Shown one piece after another: positions 1 to 8,952 of a stretch of 64,000 bases of DNA. A program made the position numbers and the translations under genes. The stretch's first letter is position 1. Each line of letters starts with the position of its first letter. The notes under the pieces were generated by a model that saw nothing but the letters and a program-made list of their open reading frames with translations, was not told the origin of the DNA and did no database searches. Source of the DNA: GCA-016699835 sp964543905 (GTDB lineage: Bacteria > Planctomycetota > Phycisphaerae > Phycisphaerales > UBA1924); the NCBI GenBank assembly GCA_964543905.1, contig CAZIZO010000012.1, forward strand, positions 1 through 64,000, written 5' to 3'.

Positions 1-57
1 CCCTCTCCCGAGGACCTCATCCCCATGGAGAACGACGAAACCCTCGCCCGTTTCTAG
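1..57 (+). CDS. C-terminal tail of an unidentified protein (partial)
   Basis: The window opens inside a plus-strand reading frame that ends with TAG at 55-57. The visible residues are PSPEDLIPMENDETLARF. Eighteen residues are too few to name a family. The following 250 bases before the convergent gcvT end hold no gene. They contain one small inverted repeat (ACCACA/TGTGGT, 163-178) that could be a weak terminator. Confidence 0.45.
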   Translation, partial: PSPEDLIPMENDETLARF

Positions 58-309
58 CAGCCCTGGCCGCTCGCGTGATCCGAGGGGGACGGAGCGATCC
101 GTCTCCCCATTTCTTTCACAACTCGAACGACGCTTGATCGGTTCGCGGCAAACTCGATGAGGACCACAATACTGTGGTGATCTTGTGATATCCGTCGAGT
201 GGAGGCGTCAGGCACCAGCGCGAACGCATCGGTGACGAAGCATGCGGAACTCCATCCCCGAGAACGTCCTGATGGACGTGCGGCCCACCCCGGTCACTCG
301 GGCCGCTCG

Positions 310-1440
310 TCACGCCGACTTCGGCGCCTTGTAAAACGGCAACGGGGTCACCTGCGCCTCGAGCATCCCCTTCCCACTGTCCACCTGCAGCGCGGTCCCC
401 GTCGCCATCAGGCTCGGCTCCACGAACGCCATCGCGATGCACCGCCCCAGCGTCGGGCTCGGGCACCCGCTCGTCACCACGCCCACCTCCCGCCCATCCT
501 TCATGATCTTCATGCCCTGCCGCGCCGAGCGCTTGCCCTCGATGAACAACCCGGCCAGTTTGTGCTTGGGGCCCCCGTGCTCGATGGTCCGCTTGAGCGC
601 GTCCATCCCGATGAACTTCTCGCCTCGCTCGCCCTGGTCCTTGTCCATGCTGATCGCGAAGTCCACCCCGCACGAGAGCGCATTGATCCCCTCTCCCAAC
701 TCATGCCCATACAGCGGCATGCCCGCCTCCATCCGCAGCGTATCCCGCGCGCCCAGCCCGATCGGCTTCACCATCGCGTCCGCCGCCTTCTGATCGATCC
801 CCGACAGCAGCATCTTCATCGCCATGTACACCATGCTGCTCGGCAGGATCGCCTCCACGCCGTCCTCACCCGTGTACCCCGTCCGGCTCACGATCACCTT
901 GAACGCGATCATGTTCTTCACCGCAAACCGATACCGCTTCAACTCTGGGATCTCGCGGCTGATCTTTGAGATCAACCCGATCACCTTGGGCCCCTGCAAC
1001 GCCACCATCGCCGTCGACATCGTCTGGTCCTCGATCTTGACGGCGAAGTCGTTCGCCGTCCGCACCTGCTCGAAGTGCTCCAGCAACTTCTCGCGGTTGC
1101 TCGCGTTGACGACGACCAGGAACTCATCATCGTCCAGGCGGTACACGATCACGTCGTCCCGCACTCCGCCCTGCTCGTTGCACACGAGCGAGTATCGGCA
1201 TTGACCGGGCTGCATGTCGCTGATCTTGCGGGTGCAGAGCCGCTCGAGGAACTTCCGCGCATGCCGCCCCGACATCTTCACCCGCCCCATGTGCGACACG
1301 TCAAACATCCCCCCGCTCGTCCGAACCTGCTTGTGCTCGTCCTGGATCGACGAGTACAGGATGGGCATCTCCCATCCGGCAAAGTCGACCATGTTGGCCT
1401 TGTGCTCGACGTGGTAGGAATACAGGGCGGTGCGGTGCAT
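310..1440 (-). CDS. gcvT: Glycine cleavage system aminomethyltransferase (T protein)
   Basis: Transfers the methylene group from the aminomethyl-lipoyl H protein to tetrahydrofolate and releases ammonia. The 376-residue product has the usual family length and opens with the typical N-terminus (HRTALYSYHVEHKANMVDFAGWEMP region). It has the folate-binding GGVRDDVIV segment near residue 95, GYTGEDG near residue 190 and the C-terminal GxVTSGxxSPxLG type motif (VTSGCPSPTLG). The ATG at 1440 is preceded by CAGGAG, which excludes the longer upstream reading frame. It lies 29 bases downstream of panC on the same strand and is probably cotranscribed. No glycine riboswitch is seen, and no P or H protein gene is in the window. 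Confidence 0.95.
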   Translation of the reverse strand: MHRTALYSYHVEHKANMVDFAGWEMPILYSSIQDEHKQVRTSGGMFDVSHMGRVKMSGRHARKFLERLCTRKISDMQPGQCRYSLVCNEQGGVRDDVIVYRLDDDEFLVVVNASNREKLLEHFEQVRTANDFAVKIEDQTMSTAMVALQGPKVIGLISKISREIPELKRYRFAVKNMIAFKVIVSRTGYTGEDGVEAILPSSMVYMAMKMLLSGIDQKAADAMVKPIGLGARDTLRMEAGMPLYGHELGEGINALSCGVDFAISMDKDQGERGEKFIGMDALKRTIEHGGPKHKLAGLFIEGKRSARQGMKIMKDGREVGVVTSGCPSPTLGRCIAMAFVEPSLMATGTALQVDSGKGMLEAQVTPLPFYKAPKSA

Positions 1441-1469
1441 GAGATCAAACTCCTGAGGGGAAAGAGAGT

Positions 1470-2366
1470 TTACGCACGCCACCCCGGGGCCACCGATCCG
1501 CGGAGATCGTTCCCCCCTTCCCCCGCGACGCCTCCGCCCCACTCGGCATTGTCAATCAATCGCACCGTCCCCACCCGCGCCGCAATCAGCGCCCGCCCCG
1601 CGCGCCCAGGCCGCCACGCCTCCAGCGTCTCCGCATCACGCACGACGGCATAGTCCGCGTCCACGCGCTCCTTCGCCAGTTCCGCACGCATGCACGCCTC
1701 CGCCGCCGCCACACTCCGCTCCGCGCTCGCCGCCCGCAGAGCCCGCGACAGCGAAAGCCCCCGCGCGCGATCCTCGTCAGAGAGAAATCGATTCCGGCTC
1801 GACATCGCCAGCCCATCCGCCTCGCGGATCGTCTCACGCCCGACAATCTCGATCCCGAGCCCCTGCTCGCGCGCCATCGCCTTCACCACCTGCAACTGCT
1901 GCCAGTCCTTCTCACCAAAGATCGCCGCCGCGGGCCTCACCATCTGGAACAATCGCCGCACCACTTGGCACACGCCCGCGAAGTGCCCCGGGCGGAGTCG
2001 ATCCTCCAACCCGGGCCGCGTCGCCTGCGAAGGCAACGGCGGCACCGCCACCTCCACGCCCTTCGGATACACCTCCCACGCTTCCGGCGCAAAGACCACC
2101 GAAGCGCCCGCCGCCTCGCACATCGCCGAGTCCGCCTCCAGCGTGCGAGGGTACCGTGCGAAATCGCTCGGCTCATTGAACTGCGTCGGGTTCACGAACA
2201 CCGTCACCACACATCCACCCATCAGCCCACGCTCACGCGCCAGCGCCACCCCCGCGCGGATCAAACTCGCATGCCCCTCGTGCAGCGCGCCCATCGTCGG
2301 CACGACCACACTCGTCTGCGGACGAACCTCTCGCTCCAGGTCTCGCTGAGTCTGTAGGCGCTTCAC
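1470..2366 (-). CDS. panC: Pantoate--beta-alanine ligase
   Basis: Condenses pantoate and beta-alanine with ATP to form pantothenate in coenzyme A synthesis. Family motifs are clear: PTMGALHEGHASL (HIGH-like) near residue 23, the VFVNPTQFNEPSDFARYPRT segment, GxFGEKDxQQLxVVKAM and MSSRNRFLS (KMSKS-like). The reading frame is open to 2486, but the extra 40 residues are low-complexity and unlike PanC. The GTG at 2366 gives a normal 298-residue protein and has a TACGCT hexamer five bases upstream. The gene lies between a transglutaminase-like gene and gcvT on the same strand. Confidence 0.93.
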   Translation of the reverse strand: MKRLQTQRDLEREVRPQTSVVVPTMGALHEGHASLIRAGVALARERGLMGGCVVTVFVNPTQFNEPSDFARYPRTLEADSAMCEAAGASVVFAPEAWEVYPKGVEVAVPPLPSQATRPGLEDRLRPGHFAGVCQVVRRLFQMVRPAAAIFGEKDWQQLQVVKAMAREQGLGIEIVGRETIREADGLAMSSRNRFLSDEDRARGLSLSRALRAASAERSVAAAEACMRAELAKERVDADYAVVRDAETLEAWRPGRAGRALIAARVGTVRLIDNAEWGGGVAGEGGNDLRGSVAPGWRA

Positions 2367-2371
2367 GCCAG

Positions 2372-2377
2372 AGCGTA
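2372..2377 (-). promoter_or_regulatory. Candidate leaderless -10 element (TACGCT) of panC
   Basis: TACGCT ends five bases before the GTG chosen for panC, with no Shine-Dalgarno in that position. It belongs to the recurrent TANNNT-before-start pattern described in the findings, and it helped decide the start. Confidence 0.4.
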
Positions 2378-2473
2378 CGGCCTCTCCATCACCCGCGTTC
2401 CCTTCGTCCGGATTCAGCCCTCCACACGCCGTCGCGGGCCTGGACGCCTCCTTCGCCGTTCCGCGCCGAATCC

Positions 2474-4633
2474 TCACAGTCGCCACGCCGAGCCGTCTTC
2501 GATCTCCGCCAGCGCCCGCTCCGCACGAGCCACCTCGACTTCGCCGACCATCTCACCCCCGAACCAGTGTCGATAGCACGTGGCCACGATCAGCGTCGCA
2601 CGCTCACCGAGCGCGCGATCCTCGGCGACCAGCGACTCCGCGTGCGCGAGCGGCGATTGCCATTTCGGCCTCGCATGTCCGTGCCTGAACAAGGCCTGCT
2701 CCAGATCGCGGTACAGCGTGCCCATCGGCCCCACAAGCGTCCGAGACCGAAGATCGCTCGCCCGGGCCAGCCTCGCCCGCCGCCACGCCCGCCACGCCCA
2801 TGCCGCACCGATCAGCGTCGCCGCCGTCCCCACCGTCACGAGCAACGGATCGTCGACGCCGGGCAAGCCCAGTTTCCGCCACGCCACACGCCGTCCGACG
2901 TCCGGCCGCACGCGATCAATCCAGCGATCCTGGTTCCCCAAAAGCGAGTCCCGAGACTGCTCATCAAAGTTGACGACGTTCGACGACCAGAGGTCTTCCA
3001 CGCGATCGAGCAGCCTCCCGATCGAGGCGAACAGCCCCGTCTTCGTCTGCGTGATCGCCGCCAGGTTCGACGGTGGAGTCGCGTCGTACACCTGCCAGCG
3101 CTGCGGCCCCACCCGCACCTCGACCCACGCGTGCGCGTTCGACTGACGGACGGTGTACTTGCCCGTTCTCTCCTCATCCTCCGCCGCAAAGTACCCCGCC
3201 ACCACACGAGCCTCGATCCCGACCGTCCGGCACATCGCCGCCAGCGCCGACGCAAAGTACTCGCAGTTCCCCTTTCGATGCTCGAACACAAACCACTCGA
3301 TCGGCTCACGCCCGGGCGTGGGCGCGACGATGTCGAGCGTGTACGTGCACGAGTCCCGCAGATACGACTCGTACAGCCTCGCCAACCGCGCGTCGTCCTC
3401 CACCGGGCGTCGCGACGGGTCCGGCTCCATGCCCGAGTTGCGCGCCAGGCGCTCCGCCAGCGACTGCAACGCCGGTGAATCAAACTCGGCGAGACCCCGC
3501 GTCCACGTCGTCTCGCTCGAAAACGCCGGAAGCACGCACGCCAGTTGATACGCGATCTCCGACCGCGGGCCCTCCCGAAACACCTCCCGCGTGCGCTCGT
3601 AATACAGCAACCGTCCCGACCCATCTTGCATCGTGACCGACTGCGGCCGCAAGGCCGTGAAGATCGGCGTCCGCTGCTGGTCGCTCGCCGTCCCCCGATA
3701 CTGCACGTGCAACAGCACCTCTTCGCCCGGCGCCGGAGTGCCCAGATGGATCGTCACCCCCGGGGCCCCGTCCGAATGCACCGTCGGCGCTCGCGCCGAG
3801 CGCTGCCACATGCCCTTGTCGTACGAATCCAGGACCGCCCCGCGCAGATACAGATTTCGATTCGGGAACGCGCGCTCATACACCCCGGCAAGGGCATCGA
3901 CCTGCACGTTCATCACGACCGACTCCGACTCCGAAATCAGCCCCGACGTTCCCAACTGCACGTGATCCGTAAACCCGTTCACCCGCCCCACGGCGGGCCT
4001 CGCAAAGTTGCCGAACGCGTCCCGCCCAACGTCACGCGGCAAAATGATGAACACCACAATGCTCATCGCCAATCCCAGCACCAGCGAGACGCCCGTCACC
4101 CAGGCCAACTGCGATCGGGATGACCGCGGGACCACCAGCGGCGGAGTTCCGCCCACCGCGCCCCCCGCCACGCGCACATGCCCCGCGTAGATCTGCATCA
4201 GCATCACGGCATACACGAACGCGGGCACGCTCAGCACCAGCAGCAATCCGACCACAAACGTGTTGCTGTTGAGGATCGACCCGATGTTCAGAAAGAGCGA
4301 GATCGAGAGGATCTGCGCATAGTCCCGCAGTTGACGCTGCTCCCACAGTTTCACCACGATGATCGACGCGAGAAACAGCGAGAAGGGAGAGATCGAAAAC
4401 TCGCCCGTCAACGCCTCGGCCGCCGTCCGCGCCACGATCAGCACGAGCACGATCCCCACAACCCAGCGGGGAAGCCCTCGCCCCGCCTTGGACTCCGTCA
4501 CCCACCACCCAGCCGCCGCCACCAGCGCCAGCACAAACGAAAGCGCCAATCGCTCTTCCGCCAGGCCGTACGTCACAATCGCCAGCACCGCCAGCGCCAG
4601 CACGATTCGACGAAGTCGCGTCGCCACGTTCAT
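2474..4633 (-). CDS. Transglutaminase-like membrane protein (DUF3488 / TgpA type)
   Basis: A 719-residue protein. The first ~200 residues hold several hydrophobic segments (DUF3488-like). A periplasmic transglutaminase-like core follows with the Cys-His-Asp triad visible as GNCEYFASA, NAHAWVEV and DATPPS. A further membrane segment (LLVTVGTAATLIGAAWAW) and a DUF4129-like C-terminus complete it. This domain order matches TgpA-like proteins, which are regularly encoded with a DUF58 protein. Here the DUF58 gene is immediately upstream with an ATGA overlap (4630-4633), which fixes this start at 4633 and implies translational coupling. The substrate is unknown. Confidence 0.88.
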   Translation of the reverse strand: MNVATRLRRIVLALAVLAIVTYGLAEERLALSFVLALVAAAGWWVTESKAGRGLPRWVVGIVLVLIVARTAAEALTGEFSISPFSLFLASIIVVKLWEQRQLRDYAQILSISLFLNIGSILNSNTFVVGLLLVLSVPAFVYAVMLMQIYAGHVRVAGGAVGGTPPLVVPRSSRSQLAWVTGVSLVLGLAMSIVVFIILPRDVGRDAFGNFARPAVGRVNGFTDHVQLGTSGLISESESVVMNVQVDALAGVYERAFPNRNLYLRGAVLDSYDKGMWQRSARAPTVHSDGAPGVTIHLGTPAPGEEVLLHVQYRGTASDQQRTPIFTALRPQSVTMQDGSGRLLYYERTREVFREGPRSEIAYQLACVLPAFSSETTWTRGLAEFDSPALQSLAERLARNSGMEPDPSRRPVEDDARLARLYESYLRDSCTYTLDIVAPTPGREPIEWFVFEHRKGNCEYFASALAAMCRTVGIEARVVAGYFAAEDEERTGKYTVRQSNAHAWVEVRVGPQRWQVYDATPPSNLAAITQTKTGLFASIGRLLDRVEDLWSSNVVNFDEQSRDSLLGNQDRWIDRVRPDVGRRVAWRKLGLPGVDDPLLVTVGTAATLIGAAWAWRAWRRARLARASDLRSRTLVGPMGTLYRDLEQALFRHGHARPKWQSPLAHAESLVAEDRALGERATLIVATCYRHWFGGEMVGEVEVARAERALAEIEDGSAWRL

Positions 4634-5817
4634 CCGAGCCTCCCCAGCACCCGCGCCACGCGTGCCCAGACCCCACCCCGCTCCGAGGGACGCGCCTCCA
4701 CCCCCGACGCGCGAGGCGCACGCAACCACTCCTCCTTGCCCACGAACGCGTCATCCTTGATCGAGACGGCCAGCCCGTTCCCGCTCGCCGCGTGCATCGC
4801 TCCACCCTCGTGCACAACCACCCGAACGGTTCGATCACTCGAGTTCAACACGGGCATGGACCGCCCGGAGCCGGGCTGACCCCGAGCCAGCGCATCGAGC
4901 ACGCGCTGGCAGGCCCCCGCGTTCGCGCTCGCCGGGACCACCACCCCCGCCTCCGCCCATTCCACACCCACCTCCAGCCCCTCCGCGCTCGCCCGAGACG
5001 CGATCGACGCCGCCAGCGACACCACACGCTCACGCGCCTCCGGACTCGACGCGGGTCCAATCGCCACGGCCACACGCACCGGCGTCCGTTGCGCCGTCTC
5101 TCGCACGATCAGCCGCCCGTGCCGGGCCGTGGGCTTCCACGCCACCATCCGCGTGCTCTCACCCGCACGATACTCGCGCAATCCATACGTCTCTTCTCCC
5201 ACGCCCCGCCGCTGCACCGCCTGACCCGCGTCCCCGCCCGCCGACAGCAAGCGTCGCAACGCTCCCGCCATCAGTGTCGGGCGCCACGGACGAATCACGA
5301 CCTCCTGCGCTTGCGTGAAGACCACCGACTTGAACGTCAACCCAAACGGAAACGTCGTCGAGACGCGCAGCGCCTCGAACGTCGCCACGCCCCGAGCCCA
5401 CGGCGTCACCGTCGCGTCCACCACCAGGACACCCCGCGGCGTCAGGTGCGGAACGAACGCCACAGGCCGGGCCATCATCCCGGGCCAACTCGCCGTCGGT
5501 CTTCGCTTTGCCTTCGGACCTTCCAACTCCTCGATCGTGAGCGCAAACCCAGGCATCCATCGGTTCTTGTTCCGGATCGTGTACCGGATCAGCAGCGGGC
5601 TCCCCGCCTCGGTGGGATAGAGCGTCTCCCGCCGCACCTGCACGCCCATCAGCACCGCGCCGCTCAGAAAGCCCGAGACCAGCATCCCCGCGACCGCGAG
5701 CCCAAACGCCCAGAACAGCAGGTTGTTCTGCCCATTGATCGCCCCCAGCACGATCAGCACCGAGATCACCGTGTACACAATGCCCGGCGCGTGGAGGTGG
5801 TATCGCCTCGCCACCAC
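4630..5817 (-). CDS. DUF58 domain-containing protein
   Basis: About 395 residues with two N-terminal hydrophobic segments (residues ~10-50), then a DUF58 region. The diagnostic stretch is near the middle: GLREYRAGESTRMVAWKPTARHG. DUF58 proteins usually travel with a MoxR ATPase and a transglutaminase-like protein; only the latter is seen here, overlapping by four bases. The start is uncertain. The frame is open to 5892, and the GTG at 5817 was chosen because it leaves a normal N-terminus just before the first membrane segment and avoids overlap with the preceding lipoprotein gene. Confidence 0.85.
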   Translation of the reverse strand: MVARRYHLHAPGIVYTVISVLIVLGAINGQNNLLFWAFGLAVAGMLVSGFLSGAVLMGVQVRRETLYPTEAGSPLLIRYTIRNKNRWMPGFALTIEELEGPKAKRRPTASWPGMMARPVAFVPHLTPRGVLVVDATVTPWARGVATFEALRVSTTFPFGLTFKSVVFTQAQEVVIRPWRPTLMAGALRRLLSAGGDAGQAVQRRGVGEETYGLREYRAGESTRMVAWKPTARHGRLIVRETAQRTPVRVAVAIGPASSPEARERVVSLAASIASRASAEGLEVGVEWAEAGVVVPASANAGACQRVLDALARGQPGSGRSMPVLNSSDRTVRVVVHEGGAMHAASGNGLAVSIKDDAFVGKEEWLRAPRASGVEARPSERGGVWARVARVLGRLG

Positions 5818-5848
5818 CGTCGCGTACGCGCCCGCCTCGCCCGGCCTT

Positions 5849-6319
5849 TCATCGCCCTTGGGGCTTGTTGCCGCCCTTGTCCACAGGTGCACTCGCGCCC
5901 TCCGCCTCCCCCGTGACCGATTTCAGGATCACCAGCAACACGCGATCCACACCGGGTGCGTACACGTCCGCCCGCGCCGGCAACATCCCTTCCTTCGACG
6001 CCGACAACTTCAACTGCTGCGTCACCGCCCGAGGGGCCACGGGCGGCAGCGTGAAGTCGCCGTTCACATCCGATATCGCCGTCCCCACGATCTTCTCGCC
6101 CGCTCGGTCCTTGAGCCTCAACTCCACCTTTGCCCCCTCCACTCCCTTCTCCTTCAGGCGCGAATCCCCAGCGTCCGCGTGCATCACGAGGCTGCTCGCC
6201 CCCGCGATCACCTTCCCACGGTACATCTCCGGCCCGCTCTCGCATCCCACGAGGCCCAGCCCGATCACCACCACCGCCATCACCTTCCGCACGCCACAGC
6301 ACGTCGATTCCATTCGCAT
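5849..6319 (-). CDS. Small predicted lipoprotein with a carboxypeptidase-regulatory-like fold
   Basis: 156 residues. The N-terminus is a lipoprotein signal peptide ending in the lipobox LVGC (Cys about residue 25). The mature part (VEGAKVELRLKD..., AISDVNGDFTLPPVAP) resembles the beta-sandwich 'carboxypeptidase regulatory-like' or CNA-B-like repeats found in envelope proteins. The ATG at 6319 has CAGGAG seven bases upstream. It precedes the DUF58/transglutaminase pair on the same strand. No specific function can be given. Confidence 0.7.
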   Translation of the reverse strand: MRMESTCCGVRKVMAVVVIGLGLVGCESGPEMYRGKVIAGASSLVMHADAGDSRLKEKGVEGAKVELRLKDRAGEKIVGTAISDVNGDFTLPPVAPRAVTQQLKLSASKEGMLPARADVYAPGVDRVLLVILKSVTGEAEGASAPVDKGGNKPQGR

Positions 6320-6406
6320 GGGCAACTCCTGAAGTTTCGCCTCCCTCATCCAGGGGAGACTGTTCGCCCTCCTCCTCCCAGACACCTCATCGTGCCGATC
6401 GTGCTC

Positions 6407-7045
6407 TCACATGGAAATCTTCAACTCCGCCGGCGCCGGCAAGTCCTTGATGGATGCCAGCCCGAAATGATCCAAGAACTGCTTCGTCGTTCCGTACAGC
6501 AGCGGCCTCCCCAACTCCTCCGCCCGCCCCTTGATCGTCACCAACCGCCGATCCAGCAGGTTCTTGAGCACCTCCCCACACGCCACCCCGCGGATCGCCT
6601 CCAACTCCGCCCGCGTCACCGGCTGCCGATACGCGATGATCGCCAGCGTCTCCACCGCCGCACGGCTCAACTTCCCCGTCGCCTTCAAGCGCCTGAACGC
6701 CGCCAGCACCGGCGCGTGCTGCGCCAGCGTCATTAACCGATACCCACCCGCCACGCTCTCGATCCGGAACGAGCGCCCCGTCTGCGCATACGCGTTGTTC
6801 AACTCCGCCACCGCCGTGTCGATCTTCGCAATCTCGTCCACCGTCGCCGCCGCCTCGTCCCTCTCGTCCTCGTCCTCTTCCGACTCCGACATCGCCTTCA
6901 CCAGCGACTGCGGCCTCAAAATCGCCTGCGCCAATCGCTCCGCCGGGATCGGGCGATCCACGCTCAAGAGCACGGCCTCCACCGACGCCGACACGCTCTC
7001 GCACATCACTTCAACCGCCACGGGCTTGGGTTCCATCTGCGTCAT
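6407..7045 (-). CDS. scpB: Segregation and condensation protein B
   Basis: Kleisin-associated subunit of the SMC-ScpA-ScpB condensin, acting in chromosome organisation. 212 residues with the two winged-helix domains of the family. The signature region reads AAVETLAIIAYRQPVTRAELEAIRGV, followed by LGRPLLYGTTKQFLDHFGL. An acidic insert (SESEEDEDERDEAAA, residues ~53-67) interrupts the first domain and is a lineage-specific addition. GAGAGGCGAA before the ATG is a usable ribosome binding site. No scpA or smc gene is in the window. Confidence 0.93.
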   Translation of the reverse strand: MTQMEPKPVAVEVMCESVSASVEAVLLSVDRPIPAERLAQAILRPQSLVKAMSESEEDEDERDEAAATVDEIAKIDTAVAELNNAYAQTGRSFRIESVAGGYRLMTLAQHAPVLAAFRRLKATGKLSRAAVETLAIIAYRQPVTRAELEAIRGVACGEVLKNLLDRRLVTIKGRAEELGRPLLYGTTKQFLDHFGLASIKDLPAPAELKISM

Positions 7046-7184
7046 TTCGCCTCTCGTTTCTCAGAGAAAAAGCGTAGGTCACCCCCCACGCGCACGCCGT
7101 CGCCCTGCAAGACCCGAGGCGGCCTCACCGGCCCGCACCCTCCCTCAACCCGCTCCGAACCAGAGTCCCACGTCCCCCTATCCA

Positions 7185-7190
7185 TACCCT
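7185..7190 (+). promoter_or_regulatory. Candidate leaderless -10 element (TACCCT)
   Basis: TACCCT lies five bases before the ATG of the DUF1569 gene at 7196; no Shine-Dalgarno is present between them. Confidence 0.4.
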
Positions 7191-7195
7191 CATCC

Positions 7196-7690
7196 ATGCC
7201 CATCGACACCAAGAGCGTGACCGACCGCCGCCCCCTCCGCTTCAACTCCCTCGCCGACCTCCGCGCCGACCTCTCCACCCTCGAGGCCGCTCACCGCGCC
7301 GGCACCCTCCGAACCTCCGGCAACTGGACCCCAGGACAAAGCCTCGCCCACCTCGCCAACTGGATCTCATACCCCTACGACGGCTACCCCCAAGGGCTCC
7401 GCAAGCCACCCCCACTCATCACCTTCTTTCTCAGGTTCATGAAGATCAAGTACCTCTACGGCAAACTCCCCGTCGGCGTCAAAATTCCAAACATCCCCGG
7501 CGGCACCACCGGCGCCGACCTCCTCCCCTTCGACCAAGCCCTCACACGCTTCCGCCAGCAACTCGATCGCCTCGACCACGCCCCACCCTCCATCCCCAAC
7601 CCCATCTTCGGACACCTCTCCCACGACGAGTGGCGATCCTTGCACTGCCGACACGCCGAACTCCACCTCAGTTTCCTCCATCCCAAGTAG
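7196..7690 (+). CDS. DUF1569 (DinB-like) protein
   Basis: 164 residues matching the DUF1569 family, a four-helix DinB/YfiT-like fold common in planctomycetes. Visible family features are NWTPGQSLAHLANWI near residue 43, the FGHLSHDEWRSLHCRHAELHLSFL C-terminal segment with the metal-ligand histidines expected of DinB-like proteins, and a central proline-rich loop. The enzymatic role is not established for the family. It is divergent from scpB (150 bases between the starts). Confidence 0.8.
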   Translation: MPIDTKSVTDRRPLRFNSLADLRADLSTLEAAHRAGTLRTSGNWTPGQSLAHLANWISYPYDGYPQGLRKPPPLITFFLRFMKIKYLYGKLPVGVKIPNIPGGTTGADLLPFDQALTRFRQQLDRLDHAPPSIPNPIFGHLSHDEWRSLHCRHAELHLSFLHPK

Positions 7691-7986
7691 TCCCGCCCTC
7701 CACCTCATTTCTTGACAGGCCTTCGCCTCGGCGCCCTCTTCGCCTGCCCTTCTGATGCTCCCGGACGGCGGTGCATCACAACGATCAACCAACGCGAACC
7801 CACACCCCGAAACTTCGCAAAAACTCACCCCACACCTCCCGCGAACTCCGGGTGCACGCCGCCCGTCGGCGCGTGCGTCGCTCGCGTGGTGTTTCCACGC
7901 CCCTTTGGAGGGGGTTGACCACGAGCGATCCACCCATCGTCCCTCGGCGATCCTCGCCGACGGCTGTCCCATTACCAGGAGCAAAG

Positions 7987-8844
7987 ATGAAGTTCGCACA
8001 GACCTCCCTCGCCGCCGTCCTCACCCTCGCCGCGCTCGCCCCGCTCGCACATGCCGAGCGCGTCGTCGCACTCACCCGCACCCAGCAACTCGTCCAGTTC
8101 GATTCCTCCGCCCCGGGCATGATCCTCGGCACCTCCCCGAGCATCTCCGGCCTCGCCATGGGCGATCGCATCGTCGATATCGACTTCTACCCCGTCAACA
8201 ACCTGCTCCACGGCATCGGCGCCAGCGGCAACCTCTACCGCATCAACCCCTCCACCGGCGTCGCCTCCCTCGATGTCGCCCCTCAAGGCAGCCTCGGCAC
8301 CCCCAAGGCCATGGACTTCAACCCCGTCGTTGATCGCCTCCGCGTCCTCTCTCAAAACAATCAAAACTTCAGGCTCACCCCCAGCGTCAACTCCACCGGC
8401 TCCACCGGCGCCAACGCCGGCCTTGTCTCCGTGGACGGCACCTTCTCCTACGCCTCCGGTGGTCGGACTCCCAACCTCGTTGCCGCCGCCTACACCAACA
8501 ACTTCGACGGTGCCCCCTCCACCTCCCTCTACAGCATCGACGCCGACGCCGACGCTCTTGTCATCCACAGCGTCGGGCCCCAGTTCTCCACCCTCTCCAT
8601 GATCGGCCCGCTCGGCGTCGACGTCGGCGATCTCGTCGGGTTCGACATCTCCGGCGCCACCTCCATCGCCTACGTCTCCAACGGAAACGCCCTCTTCTCC
8701 GCCAACCTCATGACCGGCGCCCTCGCCTCCCTCGGCACCATCGGCGGCCCCCTCGACGTCGAATCCATCGCCGTCGTTCCAAGCCCGGGCGTTCTTGCCC
8801 TCTGCGGCGCCGCCGGCCTCCTCTCCCTCCGCCGACGTCGATGA
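7987..8844 (+). CDS. Exported DUF4394 protein with a PEP-CTERM-like anchor
   Basis: 285 residues. A signal peptide (residues 1-20, cleaved after AHA) is followed by a DUF4394 beta-propeller-like body: VVALTRTQQLVQFD, DIDFYPVNNLLHGI, AMDFNPVVDRLRVLS. The C-terminus has the sorting-signal layout PSPG, a hydrophobic stretch (VLALCGAAGLLSL) and RRRR, as in PEP-CTERM proteins handled by an exosortase. AGGAG precedes the ATG at 7987. The preceding 296-base gap (7691-7986) shows no gene. Two hairpins follow the stop codon. Confidence 0.85.
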   Translation: MKFAQTSLAAVLTLAALAPLAHAERVVALTRTQQLVQFDSSAPGMILGTSPSISGLAMGDRIVDIDFYPVNNLLHGIGASGNLYRINPSTGVASLDVAPQGSLGTPKAMDFNPVVDRLRVLSQNNQNFRLTPSVNSTGSTGANAGLVSVDGTFSYASGGRTPNLVAAAYTNNFDGAPSTSLYSIDADADALVIHSVGPQFSTLSMIGPLGVDVGDLVGFDISGATSIAYVSNGNALFSANLMTGALASLGTIGGPLDVESIAVVPSPGVLALCGAAGLLSLRRRR

Positions 8845-8871
8845 TCCCGTCCACCCGCACACACGCCCCGA

Positions 8872-8928
8872 GCCGTGCCCCTTCCCTGGCACGGCCGCCA
8901 CGCCCCCGACCCTCGATCGGGGGCGTGG
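8872..8928 (+). terminator. Double hairpin, probable terminator of the DUF4394 gene
   Basis: Two perfect inverted repeats follow the stop codon. The first has an 8-bp stem, 8872-8879 with 8888-8895. The second has an 11-bp stem, 8898-8908 with 8918-8928 (CCACGCCCCCG/CGGGGGCGTGG), followed by a short TC-rich tail. The genes on either side converge here, so the structure may serve both. Confidence 0.6.
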
Positions 8929-8952
8929 TCTTGCGCTCACGCTCCCCCTCCC

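Noticed and set aside
163..178. Terminator between the first partial gene and gcvT
   Set aside because: The stem is only six base pairs and no T-run follows; left as a weak possibility in the tail-gene entry.
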